Shown in pieces: positions 1 through 8,685 of a stretch of 64,000 nucleotides of DNA (positions are counted from its first letter, which is position 1; every line of letters begins with the position of its first letter). This stretch comes from Fretibacterium fastidiosum (GTDB lineage: Bacteria > Synergistota > Synergistia > Synergistales > Aminobacteriaceae), in assembly GCF_964642095.1 (NCBI RefSeq), contig NZ_OZ209244.1, positions 1,860,001 through 1,924,000 of the forward strand, given 5' to 3'. The position numbers and the translations under genes were made by a program. The notes below the pieces were generated by a model, which saw only the letters and a program-made list of their open reading frames with translations, did not search any database and was not told where the DNA came from.

Positions 1-592
1 CCGTGAGCATCGTCCCGATCAGGGCCATGATCACGGCCATGATGCCTGGGATCAGCGAGTACCGGCTCTCCAGCCCGTCGTTGTAGCGGAAGTGGGGCTC
101 CACGACGATGGGCAGCGACGTGCGCGACAGCTCCCCTCCCCACTGGAGGATCGCGGCCAGCGCGTAGTTCTCCGCCAGGGCGCCGGAGTTCGGGTAGCTT
201 CCGTCCGTCAGCAACTGAAGGCTGGCCTTTCGGCCCGAATTTTGATTCAGGTTTTGATTGAAGTAGAGGGCGGCGGAGGTGCCCTGGGGGACGATCAGGA
301 CGCTCTTGAGCTCTCCCGTGACCAGAGCCGGCAGCAACTCCTGCCGCGACGCGGCGAGGCTGGGGCTGAAGTAGGGGTTGGCGGCGAACCGTCGGGCCAG
401 GTCCCGCGCCGGCTGGCCGCCGTCCTCCAGCGCGATCCCGATGCGAATTTCGCGGGCGTCCAGGGAGAGCCCGTAGCCGAAGAGAAAGAGCAGGGTGAGC
501 GGCAGCACGAACGCGATGACGATGCTGCTGGGGTCCCGCACGATCTGCAGCGCCTCTTTTTTCGTCAAAGCCCAGAGCCTTTGAGCGAACAT
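1..592 (-). CDS. ABC-2 type transporter permease, N-terminal part (cut by window edge)
   Basis: About 197 N-terminal residues are present; the rest lies outside the window. Translation opens MFAQRLWALTKKEALQIVRD, then a membrane segment near residues 25-42, then a long soluble loop (about 45-180) and the start of a second hydrophobic stretch (SLIPGIMAVIMALIG). That layout, one TM, a large extracytoplasmic domain, then the remaining TMs, is typical of YhhJ/YbhS/YbhR-type ABC-2 permeases that export drugs or lipid-like substrates with a separate ATPase. I chose the ATG at 592 because AGGAG lies 8 bases upstream; the ATG at 601 directly abuts it. The substrate cannot be told, and the ATPase partner should lie to the left. 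Confidence 0.8.
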   Translation of the reverse strand, partial: MFAQRLWALTKKEALQIVRDPSSIVIAFVLPLTLLFLFGYGLSLDAREIRIGIALEDGGQPARDLARRFAANPYFSPSLAASRQELLPALVTGELKSVLIVPQGTSAALYFNQNLNQNSGRKASLQLLTDGSYPNSGALAENYALAAILQWGGELSRTSLPIVVEPHFRYNDGLESRYSLIPGIMAVIMALIGTMLT

Positions 593-1052
593 CGGTCCCA
601 TCTCCTTGGCTTGAAGATTTTTCGGAAAGGTCGGCTCGCACGTTTGGGGTCCTGCCCCAGCGGGCGCGGACGCCCTGTCCTCTCAACGTCGTCTCTCAAC
701 TTAATTATGATAGCACTTCGATTTTGAAATCCCATACGCTGCTGTAACGATAAACCCCCTGCCGCGGGATGCCGCAGCCCCGTCGACCTTGAAGCCTGTC
801 GGCAGTGCGCCTTGCCCATGGCTGCACCCTCGGTGCAAACTCGCAGTGTCTTTTCCCGCTCATCTATGATAAGGTAAATCCAATGGGTAGAGCCCATGGG
901 GGATTCGGTCCCTCCGTCATCGTCCAGGCGTCACCGCTCCAGCGAAATTCGGGCACCCGTGGGCCGTTTTTTCACCGCCTGCGCAAGGGGCTGCAGGGCC
1001 GGGTGTCGATTAAGAGTTTTTTAGACGGAGCCGCAACGGGAAGGAGACAGCA
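593..1052. other. Divergent intergenic region between ABC permease and pyrimidine operon
   Basis: About 460 bases with no convincing gene. Open frames here lack ribosome-binding sites and have shadow-like composition. It must hold the promoters of both flanking transcripts. AT-rich stretches near 700-720 and a TATGAT box near 863-868 are candidate -10 regions, without good -35 partners. No PyrR-type attenuator or other riboswitch could be recognised. Confidence 0.4.
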
Positions 1053-1817
1053 ATGTACCTGAAATGCCGTGTGCTTCAACAGGCGAAGGTCGGCGCAGAA
1101 GCCTTCGCACTCGACCTCGACGTGCAGGATATGGCCGGGCTCTCCCGCCCGGGGCAGTTCGTCATGGTCCGGTGTTGGGAGGGCGACGACCCCTTCCTGA
1201 TGCGTCCGTTCAGCATCAACTCGGTGGACAGAAAGAACGGGGTCATGACGTTGCTCTATCAGGTCAGGGGCCGTGGAACCGCCCTCATGGCCGCTCTGAG
1301 GCCGGCCGACAGCGTCGCGGTCCTCGGCCCGCTGGGGCGGGGGTTCCCCGTTCGGGAAGGTGCCTCGCGGGTCGCCCTCATCGGTCGGGGCATGGGGATC
1401 GCGCCGCTCCTTTTGCTGGCGCAGGACTACGCAGCCCATGGCACGGAGCTGCACGTCTACCTCTCCGCAAGGAGCGAGGAGGGCCTGTTCAACCGATCGC
1501 AGTTTGAGCGCCTTGGGGCCAGGGTGACGACGACGACGGCCCCCTCCCTCAACGTCACGGACCGGATGGCGGAGGACTGCCGCAGCCTGAATTTTGACGC
1601 CGCCTATTCTTGCGGTTCCCGTCGCCTCGGTCTGGGCATGAAGGAGTTGCACCTCAAGTACGGTTTCCCCGCCTACGTCTCCCTCGAAGAGCACATGGCC
1701 TGCGGCCTTGGAGCCTGCAAGGGGTGCGCCTGCAGGACGCGACGCTCCGAGGCGGGGGGAGAGTACGCCCTGGTGTGCAGGGACGGTCCGGTCTTCGACG
1801 TGGACGAAGTGCTGTGA
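1053..1817 (+). CDS. pyrK: Dihydroorotate dehydrogenase electron-transfer subunit (PyrK-like)
   Basis: 254 residues, the usual PyrK length. Family role: an FAD/[2Fe-2S] subunit that passes electrons between PyrD class 1B and NAD(H). An FAD-binding ferredoxin-reductase-like barrel (about 1-100, with RPFSI and GRGTALM) is followed by a nucleotide-binding domain (about 100-210, GRGMGIAPLLLLA) and a C-terminal cluster motif MACGLGACKGCAC with a last Cys in ALVCRDGPVF. AAGGAGA precedes the ATG. It is the first gene of a run in which pyrD follows after 14 bases. With hydrolytic enzymes downstream and no biosynthetic pyr genes nearby, it may work catabolically, reducing orotate with NADH. Identity of the family is firm; the direction of the reaction is inference. 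Confidence 0.88.
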   Translation: MYLKCRVLQQAKVGAEAFALDLDVQDMAGLSRPGQFVMVRCWEGDDPFLMRPFSINSVDRKNGVMTLLYQVRGRGTALMAALRPADSVAVLGPLGRGFPVREGASRVALIGRGMGIAPLLLLAQDYAAHGTELHVYLSARSEEGLFNRSQFERLGARVTTTTAPSLNVTDRMAEDCRSLNFDAAYSCGSRRLGLGMKELHLKYGFPAYVSLEEHMACGLGACKGCACRTRRSEAGGEYALVCRDGPVFDVDEVL

Positions 1818-1831
1818 GACGGAGGATGACG

Positions 1832-2773
1832 ATGTCGGAGCTCAAGTATCGGACGGATCTGTCGGTGAAGGTCGGCGGCATCACCTTTAAGAATCCGGTC
1901 ATGCCAGCCTCCGGAACCTGGGATTGTTTTGAGAACAACGCGGGCCTTTTCCCCATGAGCGAACTCGGCGCGGTCCTGGTCAAGAGCGTTCATCGCCTCG
2001 TTCGGCAGGGCAACCCGCCGCCGCGCATCGCAGAGGTGACGGGCGGCATGATCAACGCGGTGGGCATCCCCTCCGTCGGCATCGAGGCCTTCATGACGCA
2101 GGAGTTGCCGCGCTATGACGGCATCGGCGCGCCGGTCGTCCTCAGCCTATCGGGCAATCGAAAGGAGCACTACCGCGAGGCCCTGGAGATTGTCGCCAAC
2201 GATCCGCGCATTGCAGCGGTGGAGCTCAACCTCTCCTGTCCCAACATTGGCACGGGGTTGGCCTTCTCCTCCACCCCGGACGTCCTTCGCGAGACCCTCA
2301 AGGCGGCGCGGGAGGCGACCCGGCTCCCGATCTTCGTGAAGCTAGCCCCCAACGTGACCGACATCCGTGTCAGCGCGAGGGTCAGCGAGGAAGAGGGGGC
2401 GGACGCCGTCACCATCGCCAACACGTGGCGCGCCATGCTGATCGACGTCGAGACGCGCTCCCCCGTCCTGAGCAACGTCTCAGGCGGCATGTCGGGGCCG
2501 GCCGTGAAGCCCCAGACCCTGTTCCTGGTCTGGCAGGCCCGCGCCGCAACGGCCATTCCGATCATCGCAAGCGGTGGGATCGCGCGCTGGCAGGACGCGG
2601 TCGAGTACTTCCTCGCGGGGGCGTCGATGGTGCAGGTCGGCAGCGCAAACTTCCAAAATCCCGCGGCCATGGTCCAGATCGTCGACGGCATAGACCGCTA
2701 TCTTGCGGAGCACGGCCACAGGGCCCTCTCCGAGATACGGGGGCTTGCCCATCAGCGCCGTGGAAATTCCTGA
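1832..2773 (+). CDS. pyrD: Dihydroorotate dehydrogenase, class 1B catalytic subunit
   Basis: 313 residues, FMN TIM barrel interconverting dihydroorotate and orotate. Visible family landmarks are NPVMPASGTW near the N-terminus, the active-site block ELNLSCPNIGTG, in which Cys is the class 1 base found in the NAD-linked 1B form, KLAPNVTDI, and the phosphate-binding end SGGMSGPAVKP ... IIASGGI. The open frame extends upstream into pyrK, but GGAGG at 1821-1825 sits 6 bases before the ATG at 1832, so that start is used. It directly follows pyrK, its expected partner. Neighbouring dihydroorotase and carbamoyl-amino-acid amidohydrolase genes suggest the set runs from orotate towards aspartate. Confidence 0.9.
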   Translation: MSELKYRTDLSVKVGGITFKNPVMPASGTWDCFENNAGLFPMSELGAVLVKSVHRLVRQGNPPPRIAEVTGGMINAVGIPSVGIEAFMTQELPRYDGIGAPVVLSLSGNRKEHYREALEIVANDPRIAAVELNLSCPNIGTGLAFSSTPDVLRETLKAAREATRLPIFVKLAPNVTDIRVSARVSEEEGADAVTIANTWRAMLIDVETRSPVLSNVSGGMSGPAVKPQTLFLVWQARAATAIPIIASGGIARWQDAVEYFLAGASMVQVGSANFQNPAAMVQIVDGIDRYLAEHGHRALSEIRGLAHQRRGNS

Positions 2774-2792
2774 ACGGAGGCAGGAGAACGTC

Positions 2793-4013
2793 ATGCAGCA
2801 CAGCGTTTCAGAGATAAGGTACTGCGGGGAGCTCTTTGAGGCCTTTTACGACGTGGGGAGCACGAGGGAAGGAGGGGTTACGCGGCTTGGGTACTCGGCC
2901 GTCGAGGACGAGATGCACCGCCGTTTCGAGGCCCTCGCCAGGGAACTGGGGTGCGGTGTCTTTACGGACGAGGTGGGCAACACCTTTGCGTCCAACGGGG
3001 AGGAGGGGGACTACTACCTGTTGGGCTCTCACCTGGACTCCGTCGTCGATGGCGGGCGGTACGACGGCGTCGCGGGCGTCATCGCCGGCCTGATGGTCGT
3101 CAGGCGCCTTCAGGAGGAGGAGGAGGTCAGGCTCCCCCTCAGGGTCGCGGCCTTTCGGTGCGAGGAGTCCAGCAACTTCGGGCTCTGCACCATCGGCTCT
3201 GGCCTGATCGCCGGCCAGGAGAAGTACTCTTCGGACATCGGGAGCCTGAGGTCGCGGGACGGCGAGCGACTCGACGAGATATTTCAAAAGCGGGGGCTGT
3301 CCTTCTCCCCGAAGAATATCTCAGGGATAAAGGAGTACCTGGAGCTGCACATCGAGCAGGGCAAGGTCCTCGAGGAGACGGGAACGGAGATCGGCATCGT
3401 CAGTACCATAGCGGGGCCGCGGCGTTTTCGGTTCATCCTGCGAGGCATGGCGGAGCACTCGGGCGCCACCCCCATGGGCCTGAGAAACGACGCCCTGTGC
3501 GCCGCAGCCGAGGTCATCCTGGCCGTGGAACGGATCGGGCGCGAGGAGGCGGTGCATCAATCCGTCGCGACCGTCGGCGTGGTGGAGAACCGCCCCAACG
3601 TCCTGAACGTGATCCCCGGTGAGGTGGCGCTGGGCATCGACCTGCGCGGCATCGAGGAGGAGAGCCTGGATCGGATGGAGCAGGCCCTCCGCTCGAGGGC
3701 GCAGGACATCGCCAAAAGCCGCGGCGCGACCTGCCTGGAGATGAAGATCGGCAGCGTTCCGCCCGTCGCCATGAGCCGCCGCGTTCAGCGGGGGCTGGAG
3801 CGAGCGGCGTCACGCCTTAAGATCAGCTCAAGGAACATGCCGAGCGGCGCAGGACACGACGCGATGTCGTTTGCCGCGCTGTGCGACACCGGCATGGTCT
3901 TTATTCCCTGCCGGCACGGCGTATCTCACAACAGGAAGGAGTTTGCCTCGCTGTCCAGCATCTGTGACGGTGCAGCGGTGATCTGCGAGTACCTGAAAGG
4001 AGAAGCGGTATGA
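2793..4013 (+). CDS. M20 family N-carbamoyl-L-amino-acid amidohydrolase (HyuC/AmaB type; possible ureidosuccinase)
   Basis: 406 residues, the usual length for the Zn/Mn-dependent HyuC/AllC/AmaB branch of peptidase family M20. Metal-ligand blocks are visible in order: GSHLDSVVDGGRYDG, RCEESSNFG, LELHIEQG, GAGHDA and GVSHNRKE. A dimerisation domain lies between about residues 205 and 320 (GMAEHSGATPMG). Family members hydrolyse N-carbamoyl amino acids, allantoate or beta-ureidopropionate. Its place between dihydroorotate dehydrogenase and dihydroorotase makes N-carbamoyl-L-aspartate the most sensible substrate, giving aspartate, CO2 and ammonia. GGAG precedes ATG 2793, 19 bases after pyrD. The exact substrate is inference. 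Confidence 0.85.
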   Translation: MQHSVSEIRYCGELFEAFYDVGSTREGGVTRLGYSAVEDEMHRRFEALARELGCGVFTDEVGNTFASNGEEGDYYLLGSHLDSVVDGGRYDGVAGVIAGLMVVRRLQEEEEVRLPLRVAAFRCEESSNFGLCTIGSGLIAGQEKYSSDIGSLRSRDGERLDEIFQKRGLSFSPKNISGIKEYLELHIEQGKVLEETGTEIGIVSTIAGPRRFRFILRGMAEHSGATPMGLRNDALCAAAEVILAVERIGREEAVHQSVATVGVVENRPNVLNVIPGEVALGIDLRGIEEESLDRMEQALRSRAQDIAKSRGATCLEMKIGSVPPVAMSRRVQRGLERAASRLKISSRNMPSGAGHDAMSFAALCDTGMVFIPCRHGVSHNRKEFASLSSICDGAAVICEYLKGEAV

Positions 4014-5293
4014 TCCTGATTCAAAACGGGAGGGTTATCGACCCCAAAAGCGGCCTGGACGAGGTTCTGGACGTCATCGTCCAGGACGGTCGGATCGCCG
4101 GCATGGGGAAGTACGCGAGGGGCGGGGAGTTCACGGAGGTCATCGACGCCGAAGGCTGCACCGTTGCGCCGGGCCTGGTGGACACGCACGTGCACTTTCG
4201 CGACCCAGGGCTCACCTACAAGGAGGACGTTGCGACGGGGGCGGCGTCCGCCGCGGCGGGCGGCTACACGACGGTCATCTGCATGGCGAACACGAAGCCG
4301 CCGTTGGACGACGCGGAGGCGCTGAAGGACCTCAGGCGGCGCGAGTCGGACCTCCCCATCCACGTCCTGAACACGGCCTGTGTGACCCGCGGCATGAAGG
4401 GGCAGGAGCTGACGGACATGGACGCCTTGAAGGCCGCGGGGGCGATCGGCTTCACGGACGACGGCCTGCCCATCAAGGACGTCAAGCTGATGATGAGGGC
4501 GATGGAGCGGGCGCGGGAGCTCGGCGTGCCCATCAGCCTGCACGAGGAGGACCCGGACCTCATCGGAAGCCCCGGCATCAACCAGGGAAGGATATCGAAG
4601 GAGGTCGGGGTGCCCGGCGCCCCTGCCGTCGCGGAGGAGACGCTGATGGCCAGGGACTGCCTTCTGGCCCTGCACACCGGGGCCAGGGTCAACATCCAGC
4701 ACCTGAGTTCCGGCGTGTCCGTGGAGGTCCTGCGCCTGATGAAGAGGCTGGGCGCGGACGTCTGGGCGGAGGTCACGCCGCAGCACTTCTCCCTGAACGA
4801 GGAGATCGTCCTGGAAAAGGGAACGCTGGCCAAGGTCAACCCTCCGATTCGGACCGAGGAGGACCGATACCAGCTCATTCGCGGGCTGAAGGAGGGCGTC
4901 ATCGACATCATCGCGACGGACCACGCGCCGCACGCCTCCGAGGAAAAGGCCCAGGACCTCCTGCACGCGCCCAGCGGGATGATCGGGCTGGAGACGGCCC
5001 TGGCGCTTGGGATCACCAACCTGGTGCGAAAGGGGCACCTCACCCTGCTTGAGCTCCTGGAAAAGATGACCGCAAGGCCGGCAGAGCTCTACGGGCTCTC
5101 CTGCGGCAGCCTCCGAGAGGGCGGAGATGCGGACCTGGTGGTCTTTGACGAACGGGAAAGCTGGACCGTGGGGAGCCGCTTCTTCTCGAAATCCTCCAAC
5201 TCTCCCTTCACGGGCATGACGCTCTACGGACGGGTAAAGCACACGCTCTGCGGCGGCAGGGTGGTCTATACGGACGGAAAGGACGTGAGGTGA
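4010..5293 (+). CDS. pyrC: Dihydroorotase, class I type
   Basis: 427 residues, cyclic amidohydrolase that opens or closes the dihydroorotate ring. The metal motif HVHFRDPG starts near residue 60, followed by the family block TTVICMANTKP, a His in NIQHLSSG and the catalytic ATDHAPH near residue 305; NSPFTGMTLYGRVKHT is the normal C-terminal tail. The ATG overlaps the stop of the amidohydrolase gene in ATGA, so the two are probably translationally coupled. In a biosynthetic operon this enzyme would sit with carbamoyltransferase genes; here it adjoins an N-carbamoyl-amino-acid hydrolase. Allantoinase or hydantoinase are less likely because the sequence blocks match dihydroorotase. Confidence 0.88.
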   Translation: MILIQNGRVIDPKSGLDEVLDVIVQDGRIAGMGKYARGGEFTEVIDAEGCTVAPGLVDTHVHFRDPGLTYKEDVATGAASAAAGGYTTVICMANTKPPLDDAEALKDLRRRESDLPIHVLNTACVTRGMKGQELTDMDALKAAGAIGFTDDGLPIKDVKLMMRAMERARELGVPISLHEEDPDLIGSPGINQGRISKEVGVPGAPAVAEETLMARDCLLALHTGARVNIQHLSSGVSVEVLRLMKRLGADVWAEVTPQHFSLNEEIVLEKGTLAKVNPPIRTEEDRYQLIRGLKEGVIDIIATDHAPHASEEKAQDLLHAPSGMIGLETALALGITNLVRKGHLTLLELLEKMTARPAELYGLSCGSLREGGDADLVVFDERESWTVGSRFFSKSSNSPFTGMTLYGRVKHTLCGGRVVYTDGKDVR

Positions 5294-5505
5294 ACATGAA
5301 GCAAAAGCTGTTTGGTTGTGTTTTCCTGGTGTTGCTCCTGTTGGGGGCGCTGCCGCTGTCGATGACCTGGGGTGAGCAGGGATACCTCTTCGGGTGGCTG
5401 CCCGTGGCCCTGGCGTACTGGTGGACTCTCATGGTCGTGAACCTGGCCTTTGTCCTCCTGGTCTGTCGGGATTTTGTAAGAAGCAGCAAGAAAGGAGAAA
5501 AATAA
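5290..5505 (+). CDS. Small membrane protein paired with SSS transporter (YhdT/DUF997-like)
   Basis: About 70 residues with two membrane helices (LFGCVFLVLLLLGALPLSMT and TLMVVNLAFVLLVCRDF) and a basic C-terminus. Small two-TM proteins of this kind are commonly encoded just before sodium/pantothenate-type symporters and are thought to be accessory subunits. Two starts are possible: GTG at 5290, overlapping the dihydroorotase stop as GTGA, or ATG at 5296 with GAGG 5 bases upstream. The next gene starts 3 bases after its stop, so it is firmly within the operon. Confidence 0.75.
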   Translation: MNMKQKLFGCVFLVLLLLGALPLSMTWGEQGYLFGWLPVALAYWWTLMVVNLAFVLLVCRDFVRSSKKGEK

Positions 5506-5508
5506 GGC

Positions 5509-6966
5509 ATGAACACAGGGGTATTGAGCCTCGGAGTGATCGTCCTCTACCTGGTGGCGATGCTGGTCATCACCGTCGTCCATGGGCGCCGCAAGAAAAA
5601 AGCCTCCGCGCTGGACTTCTTCCTTGCGAACCGTGGGGTGAACTCCATCCTGCTGCCGCTCACCATGATCGCGGCCATGCAGAGCACCTTTGCCTTTCTG
5701 GGGTCGCCCGGAATGTACTACACCCACGGCATCTCCTTCATCGTCCTCGTCCTGAGCCAGGTCTGGGTGGCGCTGATGGTGGTGTACTTCGGGAACAAGA
5801 TTCGGCTGCTGGCCAACGAGCGCGGCTACATGTCCCTGGGGGACTACCTGGAGGACCGCTTTCAGAGCCGGTATCTGAAGGTCATGGCGGCCTGCGTCTC
5901 CGTGCTGATGACGATGATCTTCCTTGCGATGCAGTACGTGGGCAACGCGCGCGCCATGAGCGTGGTGAGCAGCGGGGCCATCAGCTACAACGCGGCGATC
6001 CTGGTCAGCGTGGCCTTCTCCCTGCTCTACGTCCTGATCGGGGGGGCGGGCGGCGTCGTGCTGCTGGACGCCGTACAGGCCGTCATCCTGTTGATCGGGA
6101 TCGTCCTCGCGGCGTGGGTCGCCCTGGTCCCGTCGGGAGGCATCGTCAACCTGTTCACCCAGGTTCGCCAGACGGCCCCGGAGCTCCTGTCGCGGCCCGG
6201 CCTGAAGGGGCTGTACACGGACAAGTACTGGGTGATGCAGTTCATCGTCCTGCCGTTCGGGATCTGGCTCTGCCCCCACGTCTGGAACAAGTCCCTGATG
6301 GCGCGGGACGAGGAGGCGCTGGCGCGGTCCGCCATCAGCATCCCCATCTCGCAGATCCTGATCTACGGCTTTTCGACGCTGTTCATCGGACTTGCCGGGC
6401 ACATTCTGGTGAGCGCCTCCGAGGTCCGCGCTGCGGACAACATTTTGCCGATCCTGATGCTGAAGTACTCCAACTGGTTCGTGGCAGCGCTGATCATGGC
6501 GGCGGCCATCGCGGCCGGCATCTCCACCATCAACGCCATGCTCCTCGTGAGCTCGCAGCTCGTCTCCCAGGACCTCATCCTGCTGACCCGAAGGGGCCGG
6601 ATCTCCAATGAGCAGAACATGCGGATATCGCGGATCATCGTGTTCGCGGTCGCTGCGATCTGCGGCCTGATCGCGCTGAAGCCGCCCGCAACCTTCGTGC
6701 AGGTCATCCAGGATGTGGCCTATACGGGCCTTGCCCAGCTCGCGCCCCCCTTCCTGCTGGGGATGTACTGGAAAAGGTGCTCTCGGCTGGGGGCCTCCGT
6801 GGGGCTGACGGCAGGGATCGCCATCCTGTTCGGCACGCGCATCCTGGGCGTTTCCCCGCTGGGGTGGCCGGGGTTCATGTGGGGTTTCTTCATCAACATC
6901 ATCCTGACGGTCGTGATCTCCCTTCTGGGGAAAGAAGGGGAGGCGCCGACCGCCGAAGTGCACTGA
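5509..6966 (+). CDS. Sodium:solute symporter (SSS family), probable orotate/pyrimidine uptake
   Basis: 485 residues with about 13 hydrophobic segments, the usual size of the SSS (SLC5) family. PanF/YidK-like features include DFFLANRGVN after TM1, MIAAMQSTFAFLGSPGMYYTHG, GIWLCPHVWNKSLMA and the sodium-site helix AAAIAAGISTINAMLL. It is the last gene of the operon and is followed at once by a strong hairpin. SSS proteins carry many substrates (pantothenate, proline, nucleosides, carboxylates); the specificity cannot be read from sequence. Uptake of orotate or a related ring compound is inferred from the catabolic enzymes encoded just upstream. Confidence 0.87.
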   Translation: MNTGVLSLGVIVLYLVAMLVITVVHGRRKKKASALDFFLANRGVNSILLPLTMIAAMQSTFAFLGSPGMYYTHGISFIVLVLSQVWVALMVVYFGNKIRLLANERGYMSLGDYLEDRFQSRYLKVMAACVSVLMTMIFLAMQYVGNARAMSVVSSGAISYNAAILVSVAFSLLYVLIGGAGGVVLLDAVQAVILLIGIVLAAWVALVPSGGIVNLFTQVRQTAPELLSRPGLKGLYTDKYWVMQFIVLPFGIWLCPHVWNKSLMARDEEALARSAISIPISQILIYGFSTLFIGLAGHILVSASEVRAADNILPILMLKYSNWFVAALIMAAAIAAGISTINAMLLVSSQLVSQDLILLTRRGRISNEQNMRISRIIVFAVAAICGLIALKPPATFVQVIQDVAYTGLAQLAPPFLLGMYWKRCSRLGASVGLTAGIAILFGTRILGVSPLGWPGFMWGFFINIILTVVISLLGKEGEAPTAEVH

Positions 6967-6990
6967 CGGGAGCTGTGGGCTCGATTCAAA

Positions 6991-7022
6991 CCGGGGCCGT
7001 CGAAATCCATCGACGGCCCCGG
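6991..7022 (+). terminator. Hairpin terminator after the pyrimidine operon
   Basis: Perfect 13-bp stem CCGGGGCCGTCGA / TCGACGGCCCCGG with a 6-base loop, 24 bases after the symporter stop codon. There is no T-tract, so it may act as a 3' end stabiliser or a weak terminator. Confidence 0.6.
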
Positions 7023-7067
7023 CTCGTACCTTGCTCCCGAGTGAGGAGGCGGCGGACCTGCCGCGTC

Positions 7068-7232
7068 ATACCAATTTGCGTCTAAAGGGAAAGAAAGGCC
7101 CCCTGCAAGGGGGGCTGCCCCGAAGGGGCTGGGGGGTGTTGAGCCTGAGAAACAACCCCTCCGGTTCGCTGACGCGAACCACCTCCCCTTTCAGGGGAGG
7201 CAATCCATATCAGATCATTTCAATTCCCAATT
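7068..7232 (-). repeat. MITE-like intergenic repeat, family A, copy 1
   Basis: Begins ACCAATTTGCGTCTAAAGGG and contains nested GC-rich palindromes (GGCCCCCTGCAAGGGGGGC, GCCCCGAAGGGGC, CCTCCCCTTTCAGGGGAGG). The same blocks recur at 15323-15669 and 15982-16256. This copy is shortened inside and its right end (near 7220) is degenerate, so the second terminal repeat is hardly visible. It fills the gap between two converging genes. Confidence 0.8.
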
Positions 7233-7283
7233 GCCTCGTCGTCTTTGCCCGACGGCCTCGTCGCTCAGCCGGCCCGGTGCCCT

Positions 7284-8579
<1,296 letters not shown>

Positions 8580-8625
8580 CGCTTCTACGCGCCTCCTTTA
8601 ACTGTTGTCCCCGTACCGCAATCCG

Positions 8626-8676
8626 GAAGGCCGCAGGGCAGTGGGCAGCAATCTGCCCCGTGCCCCTGCGGCCTTC
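8626..8676. terminator. Hairpin between hcp and eno
   Basis: Stem GAAGGCCGCAGG / CCTGCGGCCTTC (12 bp) enclosing a second small hairpin (GGCAG/CTGCC). It lies 10 bases past the hcp stop on the reverse strand. There is little T-tract on that strand, so it may be a partial terminator between hcp and eno. Confidence 0.5.
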
Positions 8677-8685
8677 TTTCGGTCG

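Noticed and set aside
3926..6963. Long reverse-strand frames opposite dihydroorotase and the symporter (438 and 565 codons)
   Set aside because: Antisense shadows of well-supported genes, with His/Arg/Asp-rich compositions typical of frame artefacts.
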